Origin: a bacterium
GTDB lineage: Bacteria; Desulfobacterota; DSWW01
DNA: 64,000 nt
Direction: 5' to 3'
NCBI GenBank assembly: GCA_028277985.1
Contig: JANQFG010000038.1
Span: 1 to 64,000, forward strand
In this document: piece by piece, positions 51,775 through 61,100 of the stretch
How positions within the stretch are numbered: the stretch's first letter is position 1
How the letters are laid out: the number at the start of each line of letters is the position of its first letter
Notes under the pieces: model-generated
Databases searched by the model: none
What the model was told of the DNA's origin: nothing
Seen by the model: the letters and a program-made list of their open reading frames with translations, nothing else
Program-made: the position numbers and the translations under genes

Positions 51775-52176
51775 TCAGCGCTGTGCAAGAGAAGTGCTCC
51801 GCTCGGTGCGTGGATCGGGCCGGTCGCAGAAGACGAGCAGGTAGCAGTCGGAATCCCCCCTGTTCTCGATCGCATGCTCGACCATGGGTGGAAGCTCGAA
51901 AAGCCAAGGTCCTTGCCCTTCCAGATTCAACTCCTGCGGATCGGGGTGTGTAGGGGATCGCCATACGATGGTTGCAGGTCCGCCGAAAACGTACAGCCAT
52001 TCGGTTGCATCGCTGTGGTAGTGATTACCCCGTAAGGTGCCCGGCCGGATGGACACGAGGTGGTGGTTGCCGGTCTTGTCCACGGGCAGCCCCGAGGCCG
52101 CAATGGGATTCAGTGACCAGCCCCTCTCATCGGTTCGCTTGATCTCGTTCAGGTCCACTTCCCTCGGTTCGGCCAT
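51775..52176 (-). CDS. Cupin-domain protein
   Basis: The protein has 133 residues from ATG 52176 after GGGGGAGACCC. The tracked 310-residue frame extends far upstream out of frame through the neighbouring oxidoreductase and is wrong. The single cupin core is LVSIRPGTLRGNHYHSDATEWLYVFGGPATIVW (G-x5-H-x-H-x3,4-E-x6-G motif with H52, H54 and E59 as metal ligands) and a second motif PPMVEHAIENRGDSDCYLLVF. It is cytosolic and could be an isomerase or a small-molecule binding protein; the substrate is unknown. It lies 38 nt downstream of the oxidoreductase gene on the same strand. Confidence 0.85.
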   Translation of the reverse strand: MAEPREVDLNEIKRTDERGWSLNPIAASGLPVDKTGNHHLVSIRPGTLRGNHYHSDATEWLYVFGGPATIVWRSPTHPDPQELNLEGQGPWLFELPPMVEHAIENRGDSDCYLLVFCDRPDPRTERSTSLAQR

Positions 52177-52214
52177 GCTGGGTCTCCCCCGCGAGCTTGG
52201 GCTTTCGCCGGCCC

Positions 52215-53198
52215 TTAGAAGGTGAGCACGATCTTTCCGACGTTCTCGTTTCTCTCCATTCGTTCGGTGGCCTCGTGCAGCTTGTCGAAGTCCACGACAG
52301 AGTCGATGACAGGCTTGAGTCTTCCCTGTGCCAGGAGCGGAAGCACCTGGTGGGCAAAATCCTGGGTGGCCAGGATCTTCTCTTCGAGGGGTCGCGAGCG
52401 AAGGGTGGTTCCGATGATGTGAAGCCGCTTGGTGAGGACCGTCGCGAGGGATGTCTCCGCGCTCAGTCCGCTCATGATCCCGAACAGGATCAGCCTTCCG
52501 CAGGTCTTGAGCACGGCAAGGTTCCTCTGCCAGTAGTCGGCGCCTACGGTGTCCAGGATCAGGTCCACGGCGTTCGGGCCGAATGCTTCCTGGATGCGTT
52601 CCTGAAAGTCTTCTTCCTTGTAGTTGATCCCGGTCAGGGGCGCGAGTTCGGCCACCCGTTCGAGCTTCTCGGCACCGCCCGCCGTGCCGATCGCTCTGGC
52701 CCCCCACTGGTGCACGAGCTGGAGGGCCGCACTTCCCACGCCTCCTGCCACGGCGTGGATGAGCACCAGGTCGCCTGCCTTCATTCCGCCCTGCGAGACC
52801 AGGGCATCGTGTGCGGAGATGAATGCCTCTGGGATCGCAGCCGCATCGGTTTCACTCATGCCTTCGGGCACGGGTACGACGCATCGCTGGTGAATGACGA
52901 CCTGCTCGGCATACGAGCCGCCGGCCGTGATCCCGAAGACCGGCTCCGCGCCTTTCCACTCGGTGACCGCTTCGCCGGTCTGGTCCACGTATCCGACGAA
53001 TTCTAGGCCCGGGATGTCCTGCGGTGCCCCCGGTGGTGCCGGGTAGAGCCCTCGGCGCTGGAGCAGGTCAGCCCGGTTGATGGCCGTGGCCGTCACCCGG
53101 ACGCGGATGTTCTCGCCCCGGGCCACGAGATCCTCCCGCTCCTGGATGACGAGGTTCTCTACTTCTTTACCGTGCTTCTCGATGACTGCACATTTCAT
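52215..53198 (-). CDS. NAD(P)H:quinone oxidoreductase, PIG3/TP53I3 type
   Basis: The protein has 327 residues from ATG 53198 after AGGAGG. It is a zinc-independent medium-chain reductase: TAINRADLLQRRGLYPAPPGAPQDIPGLEFVG is the classic N-terminal block, and AVAGGVGSAALQLVHQWGARAIGTAG is the NADPH Rossmann motif. The C-terminal region has KLHEATERMERNENVGKIVLTF. It likely reduces quinones or other electrophiles in the cytosol. The tracked start at 53540 overlaps sixA and is rejected. A cupin gene follows, probably co-transcribed. Confidence 0.92.
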   Translation of the reverse strand: MKCAVIEKHGKEVENLVIQEREDLVARGENIRVRVTATAINRADLLQRRGLYPAPPGAPQDIPGLEFVGYVDQTGEAVTEWKGAEPVFGITAGGSYAEQVVIHQRCVVPVPEGMSETDAAAIPEAFISAHDALVSQGGMKAGDLVLIHAVAGGVGSAALQLVHQWGARAIGTAGGAEKLERVAELAPLTGINYKEEDFQERIQEAFGPNAVDLILDTVGADYWQRNLAVLKTCGRLILFGIMSGLSAETSLATVLTKRLHIIGTTLRSRPLEEKILATQDFAHQVLPLLAQGRLKPVIDSVVDFDKLHEATERMERNENVGKIVLTF

Positions 53199-53277
53199 GG
53201 GCTGACCTCCTGTGATAATATATCGGTTTTCGATGGCGAAGCGAAGCGAGAGGTTCCTCGAAACCGAGGAGTGAATC

Positions 53278-53739
53278 ATGCGGCTGTACCTTGTTCGACA
53301 CGGCGAGGCCCTGCCCAAGGAGGTGGATCCTGAGCGCGGGTTGACCCAGGAGGGCAAACAGGATGCCGAGAAGGTCGCGAGCCTTCTAGAGGGACAGGCC
53401 ATCAAGGTGGAGGCGGTCTGGGAGAGCGGGAAGAAGAGAGCCACCGAGACGGCCGAGATCATGGCGGGCGCGCTCACCTCGGAGACAGGGATCGCCCGGC
53501 AGGCCGGCATGGCCCCCATGGACCCGGTGACGCCGATCATGGAGGAAATCGACTCCCTGGAAGGCGACTACATGCTCGTGGGCCACATGCCCTTCATGTC
53601 GATCCTGGCCTCCCGCCTGATCCTGGGAGAGGAGGACCCGGACGTGGTCATCTTCCGGGAGGCCACGGTGGTGTGTTTGGAAAAGGGGCCGAACGGCCGC
53701 TGGGCCGTGGGGTGGATGGTCACGCCCGAAATGCTTTGA
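53278..53739 (+). CDS. sixA: Phosphohistidine phosphatase SixA
   Basis: The protein has 153 residues, the usual length for SixA. The histidine-phosphatase RHGE motif is at 7-10 (catalytic His8), with Arg in KKRATETAEIM and the second His in LVGHMPFM. It would dephosphorylate phosphohistidine, e.g. of the HPt domain of a phosphorelay or of the nitrogen PTS. It is divergent from the quinone reductase gene with about 80 nt between. Confidence 0.92.
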   Translation: MRLYLVRHGEALPKEVDPERGLTQEGKQDAEKVASLLEGQAIKVEAVWESGKKRATETAEIMAGALTSETGIARQAGMAPMDPVTPIMEEIDSLEGDYMLVGHMPFMSILASRLILGEEDPDVVIFREATVVCLEKGPNGRWAVGWMVTPEML

Positions 53740-53774
53740 CGGGCCTGTGAGTTGAGGGCTTCAGCCGGGTAGAC

Positions 53775-54371
53775 TCAGCGCTTGTTCCAGTTTCCGGCCA
53801 GATCCTGGATCCACCATCCCGGCCGGGCGAATTGCCTCCACTGCTCTGCAAAAGACTTCTGGACCTTGGGCAGGTCCTTGGCTTCGACCCCAAGCTCCTT
53901 GGCCACTTCCTTGTAGAGGTCCTTCCGGTCCGCGTTCTCCTCTTTCACGATCCGGTTGAGCTTCGCCCGATCCTTCATCGGCAGAACCGAGGCGTCCCGG
54001 ACGACCACCCGCCCGTCGTTGCCCTCGCCGATGGCCCCGGCATCGAAGAAGGGTATCAGAGCGTCGAACCGCTGCTTGATCTTCTGCTTGATGGAATCTA
54101 TGGCGGGGCTCGAGACCGTGGTCTCCTTGCTGCCGGCGTACGCGATCCCGGTGAGCCGCCACCGGTGGGATCCCGTCTCCTCCGCCTTCCCGCTTTCCTC
54201 CGCCTCCCCCTGCCCTTCCTCCGGCATGGCGCCGCCGCGGATGTCCTCGATGATCTGCTTGGCGGTCTGGTCCACCTCCTCCGAAGGGTAGAAGTACACA
54301 TTGACCGTGAGACAGGCCGCGAAGGCGACCATCAGGGTTGCGGCAACGACGTACAGGCTCCTTGGGCGCAT
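53775..54371 (-). CDS. ydbL: YdbL family DUF1318 lipoprotein
   Basis: The protein has 198 residues. The N-terminus MRPRSLYVVAATLMVAFAAC has a lipobox-like end (Cys20) followed by LTVNVYFYPSEEVDQTAKQIIEDIRG. The C-terminal half is the DUF1318 signature region (DASVLPMKDRAKLNRIVKEENADRKDLYKEVAKELGV). In E. coli YdbL is a soluble periplasmic protein encoded with YdbH and the lipoprotein YnbE; here it seems itself lipidated. It lies downstream of the YdbH-like gene on the same strand. It probably regulates or caps the YdbH lipid-transfer bridge. Confidence 0.85.
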   Translation of the reverse strand: MRPRSLYVVAATLMVAFAACLTVNVYFYPSEEVDQTAKQIIEDIRGGAMPEEGQGEAEESGKAEETGSHRWRLTGIAYAGSKETTVSSPAIDSIKQKIKQRFDALIPFFDAGAIGEGNDGRVVVRDASVLPMKDRAKLNRIVKEENADRKDLYKEVAKELGVEAKDLPKVQKSFAEQWRQFARPGWWIQDLAGNWNKR

Positions 54372-54460
54372 GAGGGTTCTCCCATTGAGAAGAAGTTTTT
54401 ATGTGAGTCCTTTATAGGGTTAGACGTGTCGGGCTGCAAATATATTGGACATTATAAATG

Positions 54461-54487
54461 AAAAAAAGGTGTCAGGAACCTTTTTCT
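54461..54487. repeat. REP-like palindrome, family E (AAAAAGGTGTCAGGAACCTTTTT)
   Basis: Inverted arms AAAAAGGT and AACCTTTTT around GTCAGG, directly abutting the stop codon of the YdbH-like gene. It has terminator-like shape on the minus strand and separates ydbH from ydbL. Confidence 0.65.
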
Positions 54488-57400
54488 TACCTGCCCTCCC
54501 CGATGCGCATGATGTCTGAGAGCCACCGGTTGAACCGGATCTTCTGGTTCCGGGTCATGACCGTGATCGGCATCGACAGGGTCGGCACCCGGAAGGGGCG
54601 GCGGATGATCAGGTACTCCTTGTTGCCCTTTGGGAGACCGTGCAGCTCGAGCCACCCGTCTTCGAGAATGGCGCGGATCCCCATCTTGCGGTAATAGTAC
54701 TCGTCGAAGAACCGGTACAGGCCCACGGAGAGCACGTTCGCAAGTTGGCTGGATCCGCCTATCCGGGCGATGTTCTCCACGGCGGTGGCGTCGATCTTCC
54801 GGGGGACGCCTCGCCTCTTGACGGTCTTGAGGTCGGCGTCAAAGGCGGTGGCGTAAGGGAAGCCTTGGCGGACCCTCAGGCCGTGGATCCTGCCCTGGAG
54901 CACGCCCGAGACCCGGCCGAACCGAAGGGGAGAGCTGAGTGCAGAGAGATCGATCGCTTCCAGGTCCACATCGAGCTGTGCAACAGGGGTGGGCCCTGGA
55001 AAACCCGCGGCCCGCATCCCGGAGAGCTTCACGGCTCCACCAAAGGTAGAGAGAGTGAGCAAGCCCTCGGTTTCGATCTTGCCATCGGCCAGGCGTACCT
55101 CCGAGAGATCTCCGTCAAGGGTTCCCTCCAGGGGCGGCTGCATGAATTCCCGGGTGATGGGTTGAAGAGGGATGCCGGTCGCCCGGACTGTACACCTGCC
55201 CGACGGAGCGCCGGGAATCGGTGCGCGAAGCTCGATATCCTCGACAAGGAGCTCGCCGTCTCGAATCCGTAGGTCGAGCCGGCCGACAGCCTCCAGGACA
55301 CCGTCTTCGAGAGCGATTCTGTCGAAGAGCCCGCTCAGCCGGCCCTCGATGGCTCTGCCGGCCACGGCCGTCGCGATGGGTTCCAGGGCCAGGCTGTCGA
55401 TCGATGCGGTTGCCCTGCCCTTCGGCCGGCCCGAGCCCAGGCTGTTCAACGAGAATTCAGTGATGCTGACCGATCCTCCGGAAAACTCGACGCGCATCGG
55501 GTCTTCCAGGGTCACGCTGTCTTCTTCCACCCGAATCCGGGCATGGATCTTCGGGACCTCGAGACCTTTGAAATCGATCCCCTCGATCGATACGGTCCCG
55601 GGCGGCACGGGGCCGTCATGCGTGGGGCCGTGGGAAGTCGAATCCGTTGAGATCGAAAGAGAGAAGGGCAGGTCGACTTCGACCTTTTCGATCGAGAGGC
55701 CCTTTGAGGGATCATCTACGAGGGCCTCCTCCAGTTGCAGTCTTCCTCGGGCACGGTATGCCTGGTCCTCCACATCCAGATCCGTTGAGATCGCGAGAGC
55801 GCCGGCCCCGGTCATCTGTTCGATTTCGGGATACAACCCGCCCATGGCGTCTTGCAGGACCCGTTCGAGCAGCGCATCGAGATGGATGGGACCGGCTTCG
55901 ATCTTTGTCCGGCCCCGGATCCCGTCCGGTCCCTTGGTGAGGTTTCCGGCGAGACCGACAGCCCCCACACCGTCGAGCATGAGCTTTGCGGACCTGAGTT
56001 CGAGGGCTCGGGTTCCTGCGTTGAATCGGAGGTCGGCATCAAGTCGCGGGCGGGTCCGGGACAGGTTGCCGTAGAGTTCCCCCATTACGATCTCGCCACG
56101 GGGCAGAGCTGCGCCCACGGTTACCTCAAAGGGAGAGCCGGACATGGGGACACGAAAGGTTCCCTCCATATCGATGTCGATACCTTCACCCATTCGCAGG
56201 TAGTCGGGGGAGGCGAACTGCCCGTTCAAGAGCCGGGCGGAAAAGTCGCCCCGAACGGGCGATCCCTTGTCCAAACCAACGCGTGCGTTGCCGGACAGGT
56301 GGACGCTTCCGTCCCACTGGTAGTCCGCGAGTTGGGGGGGCAAGGTAGGGCCTAGCAGAGAGACCAGGCGCGGGGCCTCCAGGGATTCGAAGGTGACCTT
56401 TGCGGTCACTCCGTCCGGGCCATAGACACAAGATGCCTCCCGGGCGGCGATCTTGCCGACCTCGAGACGACGGGCCTCGACACGGAGTCTCTCAAGTTTT
56501 CCCGTCTGGAAGGCACCACTGAGGGCGGTGTCGAGCAATATGGGGATTTCGCCGACTGCGGCCGCCGCGATCAGGAAATCGGACGTGCGGACCGACCCCT
56601 TCATGACCATCGATTCCATGCTGCCTGAAAGCTCTGCCTCGAAGATCGCATTTCCATCGAGTTTAGCATTCCCCGGCAAGGTGGCTCGCGGGGACAGGGC
56701 GGTTGCCATCGCGTTCAGGTCACTGACCGTGGCCAGGACAGAGGCTGTCGTCAGCCGGGTGCCGGCGAGGATGCCGGCCAGGGATCCCCGCGTGTGGAAC
56801 TCCAGGGTATCCTGCCGACTGATCACATCCAGTGCCCAATCGGCGCGGTCTGTAAGAGTGTCGAAATCGAGGGAACCTGAAAGATCCAGCGGTTCGAGAC
56901 CGGCGTCGGTCTGCTTGCCCGCCACGATCAGGCCCTCCAGCGAGGCTATCGCCTCTTCCATGAACAGGGAGAAGCCCTCGTGGCGAGGGTGAGGCATTAG
57001 GACTAAGCCACCCATCTGCAGGTTTCCCCGGGAGAACCCGGCGTTGAAGCGTTTCTCATCCAGGGCCAGATCCTCGGAGTCAATGATGAAGTGAACCGCC
57101 TCTATTCCGTTGGGACCCGACACGGGGAAGGCGGCCCCGGCGAGAGACCCGGTAATGGGCATGTCCAGGCCTGCGAACCCAACCAGGGCCGGGAGATCCG
57201 GGACCGGCAGGACGACAGGCCCTGGGGGGGCAGAGATCGAATGAGGAGATACCTGCAGGGTCACTTGGTCGCCCTGCCCGGTTGGATCCTTCAGGGCGAT
57301 CTTCAAGCTGCCCTGTTCGGCTTCAGGGCCGAGGGTCCACTCTGCGTGAATATCTTCGAAACAGACGGATCCTTCTGCCGAACGGACACGAGCGGTTTCG

Positions 57401-57855
57401 ATATGGACATTCGCCTCCCGGATCCTCCAGACCCAGTCCGGGATCTCGAGGGGGCGACCTTCGAAGGCGGCCATGCCCTGTCCGGAGCCTTCTGCCCGAG
57501 GTTCAAGTTCGATTTCCACGGCCTCGACGCGGATTTCGTCCGCGTGTGCACGAGCGAGGGCCTCGGGGCCGGAGAGGACGGCTGCATGACCGGCGTAAAC
57601 ATGAAAGGCGTTCTGGCCGGTCTGTCCTTCGACGGTGATTCCCTCGACTGTTATACGAAAGGGAAACTCGAACCGGATTCTCTCGATGCTGCAGGAAAAG
57701 CCTGTTGCCGCGCGAACCGTCTCTTCGGCCAGTCGCTGCATGCCCGGCGACTTGAGGACAGGCCCCATCAGCAGGGCAAGCGCCACGATGGCGAGCACCA
57801 GGGCAGCGACCAGAGCCGCGAGGATCAGAATCGATTTTTTTATGACGGCCTTCAC
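54487..57855 (-). CDS. ydbH: AsmA-like YdbH family protein (intermembrane lipid transport)
   Basis: The protein has 1122 residues from GTG 57855 (VKAVIKKSILILAALVAALVLAIVALALLMGPVL), so an inner-membrane anchor lies right at the N-terminus. The tracked extension to 57987 comes from a dispersed repeat and is rejected. A very long, Leu/Val/Gly-rich repetitive beta region (about 45-1050) fits a periplasm-spanning groove of the AsmA/TamB/YhdP class. The conserved end has ATAVENIARIGGSSQLANVLSVGLYRFFDEYYYRKMGIRAIL...RRPFRVPTLSMP. The pairing with a DUF1318 gene identifies the YdbH subgroup. Role: phospholipid movement to the outer membrane. Confidence 0.85.
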   Translation of the reverse strand: MKAVIKKSILILAALVAALVLAIVALALLMGPVLKSPGMQRLAEETVRAATGFSCSIERIRFEFPFRITVEGITVEGQTGQNAFHVYAGHAAVLSGPEALARAHADEIRVEAVEIELEPRAEGSGQGMAAFEGRPLEIPDWVWRIREANVHIETARVRSAEGSVCFEDIHAEWTLGPEAEQGSLKIALKDPTGQGDQVTLQVSPHSISAPPGPVVLPVPDLPALVGFAGLDMPITGSLAGAAFPVSGPNGIEAVHFIIDSEDLALDEKRFNAGFSRGNLQMGGLVLMPHPRHEGFSLFMEEAIASLEGLIVAGKQTDAGLEPLDLSGSLDFDTLTDRADWALDVISRQDTLEFHTRGSLAGILAGTRLTTASVLATVSDLNAMATALSPRATLPGNAKLDGNAIFEAELSGSMESMVMKGSVRTSDFLIAAAAVGEIPILLDTALSGAFQTGKLERLRVEARRLEVGKIAAREASCVYGPDGVTAKVTFESLEAPRLVSLLGPTLPPQLADYQWDGSVHLSGNARVGLDKGSPVRGDFSARLLNGQFASPDYLRMGEGIDIDMEGTFRVPMSGSPFEVTVGAALPRGEIVMGELYGNLSRTRPRLDADLRFNAGTRALELRSAKLMLDGVGAVGLAGNLTKGPDGIRGRTKIEAGPIHLDALLERVLQDAMGGLYPEIEQMTGAGALAISTDLDVEDQAYRARGRLQLEEALVDDPSKGLSIEKVEVDLPFSLSISTDSTSHGPTHDGPVPPGTVSIEGIDFKGLEVPKIHARIRVEEDSVTLEDPMRVEFSGGSVSITEFSLNSLGSGRPKGRATASIDSLALEPIATAVAGRAIEGRLSGLFDRIALEDGVLEAVGRLDLRIRDGELLVEDIELRAPIPGAPSGRCTVRATGIPLQPITREFMQPPLEGTLDGDLSEVRLADGKIETEGLLTLSTFGGAVKLSGMRAAGFPGPTPVAQLDVDLEAIDLSALSSPLRFGRVSGVLQGRIHGLRVRQGFPYATAFDADLKTVKRRGVPRKIDATAVENIARIGGSSQLANVLSVGLYRFFDEYYYRKMGIRAILEDGWLELHGLPKGNKEYLIIRRPFRVPTLSMPITVMTRNQKIRFNRWLSDIMRIGEGR

Positions 57856-58157
57856 GCCAAACCCCAGCCTGGTATGCCCGATGCTACCTGCGGAAATTGC
57901 GAGGAGCTTAGGCGACGCGGCAATCCCCCGGCACCGAAGCCTCTGGAACTGGGGGATTGCTTCGCCCCTTTGACCAGGGGCTCGCAATGTCCCCTGTTCA
58001 GTAGCGCACGCCGGACCTCTGCCTTATTGACAAGGTTCCCTCGTGCATAATAGATTACCGTCTCCTCGCTGAACAAGCACCGTGAAGTGTTCTCGCTTGG
58101 CACGCTTCATTCTTCCCGGCTTTGCAGCCTTAAGGATTCGCAATCAATACGACACGG
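57856..58157. other. Divergent intergenic region
   Basis: Mostly family D repeats (57894-57994). The remaining 58000-58157 contains TTGACA (58028-58033) and an AT-rich CATAATAGATTACC about 17 nt later, a possible promoter toward the ligase/TPR gene. No further gene is seen. Confidence 0.4.
57894..57994. repeat. Dispersed repeat, family D, two copies
   Basis: AAATTGCGAGGAGCTTAGGCGACGCGGCAATCCCCC and GGGGGATTGCTTCGCCCCTTTGACCAGGGGCTCGCAATGTCC are inverted copies of the same palindromic unit. They lie between the divergent YdbH-like and ligase/TPR genes. Confidence 0.75.
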
Positions 58158-61100
58158 ATGGAAGCTCAATCTCCCCTTTATGATGACAGTGGCGCCCCGT
58201 CCGGCACGAGGGTCAGAAGAAAGCGGGTCAAGAGGTCGAGAAGAAAACGACGTCCCGCCTGGCGCCGCACGCTCGACAACTGGACCACCTTCGAGGCCTC
58301 TGACGCGGCCGGTGTGGTGGGCCTGCTGATCGAGGGGCTGCTTATTGCCATGCTCGTGCTGGCGCCCCTGCCCCTTGGCTCGGTGGCCCCCTGGGCGCGA
58401 GCGGTTCTCTTTGTAAGTGCGTGTCTGCTCCTGTTCCTCTGGTTTGTGAGAGCCTCCCTGTTGGGAAGGATCGAGATCGTCCGGACTCCGGTATGGTACT
58501 TTGTTGCCGGCTATCTCCTGGTCCTGCTCTTTCAGCTGATCCCCCTGCCCCATTTTCTGCTCTCAGGGCTTTCACCCAGGGCTGCGGAAATCTACGCCTG
58601 GCTCGTACCCGGCTATCCCGAGCAGTCCGGCATGATGTCCGTCAGCCTGAATCCGTATGCCACGTTCCAGGAGATCTTCCGGATCCTCACCTTTGGCATC
58701 ATCCTGTTCGTGTTCGTGAACCATTTCCAGGATCGACGCCAGATCGCTCGAGTCCTCTGGGCCCTGGTTGCGGTCGGCCTGTTTCAGGCCTTCTACGGCC
58801 TCGCGGAGAAGTTCTCCGGGAGCCCCCAGATCTTCTGGATCGTTCCCGGAGATACGGTGAGTGTTCACGGCACCTATTACAACCGAAACCACTTCGCGGG
58901 CCTGATGGAGATGCTCACCCCGGCGGTCTTCGGCCTGTTCCTTGCCTCGCTGGCGACCCGGACACGGTCCTGGAGGTCAACCCAGCAGACCCTGTTCCAG
59001 CGAATCGAGCAGGCCCTGTCCAAGGGGAGGGCCTACCGGAACGTTCTGCTCGGTCTGGTCGTTGCGGCGATGTTCCTTGCAGGCGTGCTTTCCCTGTCCC
59101 GAGGAGGCACCCTCGGGCTGCTGGTCGGGTTTCTCGTCCTCTTCGGCTTCACTGGGGCAAGGGGAGAGAAACAAGCGCGGCTCGGCAGGGTATTCGTCTT
59201 CGTCCTGATGGTTGCCCTGGGTCTCCTTTTGTACCGGGGCATGGAGGGCATCGTCGACCGGTTCGAGGAGGTCGCCGGGGAGAATTCCTCCTGGGAAGAA
59301 AGGCAGGAACTGCACCAGGCAGGGGCCCGCATGTGGGGGGACTTTCCCCTGCTGGGTGTAGGGGGCGGCGCCTTTCAGAATGTATTTCCGGCCTACCAGC
59401 CGGAACGCTACGGGAACCTGGTGGCTCGCTATCTTCACAACGACTGGCTCCAGGTAGCCTGCGAGACCGGCTTAGCCGGTGCCGCCGTCGCCTATGTGGG
59501 GCTGGGCGTGTTCCTGGTCGGGCTTTTTCGCAGCATTCGAAGGAGGCAAGATCCGTATTGCAGGCTCATCTTTGCCGGCGCCTTTGCCGGCGTTGTCGCC
59601 ATCCTGCTCCACAGCCTGGTCGACTTCAACCTGTATATGGTGACCGCGAACGGATTGGTCTTTACGGTCCTGCTTGGGGTGTGCCACGGGGCGGCCCACA
59701 TGCAGGGACGTTCCAAGGGCTCTGATGCGACCTTTCGGAAGAGGGTGATCGAGATCCAAGGGATGGGCCTTCGTGCGGGGCTGCCATTGGTAGTGCTCGT
59801 GGCCTGCTTGGTGGGTTCCATCCTTCCGGCCAGGAGCGGGATGGCCGACATCGCCTTCAACCGTAACAGGCCCCCGGCCAAGGGAACGCCGGACCTCTAC
59901 TTCTTCTGGCAGAGTAAACGCGCGGATCAGGAAACGGTGGATCTGTCCCTGACCAGGGCACTCGCCCTTCAGCCCGGCTCGCCCAAGTACAACTTCGCCC
60001 AAGGGCTCAGCCAGGTGGAATCAATTCGAGAGAAGATCTTGTCTGCGGCCCGGCAGCGGGCCCGGGCCCTGTATCTTCTCGAGGCTTCCGCGAGACCAGC
60101 GGATGACGAGGTCCAGGCCCTCGCCAATGACATCTCCGAGGCACTCGAGGAGGATGCTACCCTGCCCGACGAGGAGACCGAGGAGTTCCGGGAGCTGGTT
60201 TTGGTCCTTACCGATCCGGCCAGGAGAGGGATGCTGGAGGAGATCCGGGCGGATCTCGAGGTGGCGGAGAGGTCTTTCCAAGAGGCCATGCGGATGGCTC
60301 CCACAGTCCCCTGGTACCGGATGGGCCTTGCGATGAGCTATGCCGATCTACTGGGTCCTGATCTTGCCGCCGAGAAGCCGAAGGTGGATGCCCTGGTCGC
60401 CGAGGCCCTTGCCCTCGCGCCGAGCAGACCGGATAGCCTGTTCTCGGCCGCCCGATACTATGCCAGGGGGATCCTGAAGAAGTCGGGCGGGCTCGATGCG
60501 AGTCGGGAAAGGGATGGGCAGGTGCTGGCCATGTTCCGGAAGGCGGTTCACGCAGAGCCCTGGAGCTACGCCGACCCCACCTACGAGTTCCTCGTGGGAG
60601 AGGCCGGTGCGGATCCCGGGTTGCTGTTCGAGATCACCCCGGAGACGCTTCGCTCCCAGAGGCGCCTCGAGGGCTTCTGCAGCAGGAGAGGACTGTGGCC
60701 GGAGGCCCTCGAGGCTGCAGGTAATGTGCTCTCAATCCTCGGAATCGATCCGCAGAGCCCAAGTATCCCGGAAATGGAGCCCGACTCCGTCGAATTTCGA
60801 GTAGGTGCCTCCACCACACGGCAGCAGGTGCGTACCCTGCAGAGGCTGGGAATGATCGAGCCCTGGCGGGTTTCGCTGGAGAGGTACAGGGCCTTTCTAA
60901 GGATGAGCTGTGATGCGCTGCTCGAGGATGCCTCCCGCTACGCGAGCATGTCGAGGCTTGCCGAAGCGAGAAAGTCCTGCACGGATTGCCTCGAGCATGA
61001 CTGGAACCACCTGGACGCCTTCTTGAAGAAGACAGAGATCGAATTGCTTCCAGGAGCCTTTCCGGACAAGAACGGGGAGGCCGGCCTGCTGCAGGAACTC

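Noticed and set aside
51775-52707. 310-aa frame covering the cupin gene
   Set aside because: Residues 1-177 are an out-of-frame reading of the quinone oxidoreductase gene. The cupin starts at ATG 52176.
53198-53540. N-terminal extension of the quinone oxidoreductase in the ORF track
   Set aside because: It overlaps sixA completely on the opposite strand; the family start MKCAV has its own AGGAGG.
58098-58113. TGGCACG upstream of the ligase/TPR gene as a second sigma-54 promoter
   Set aside because: The -12 TTGC element is missing at the required spacing (the sequence reads ATTC).
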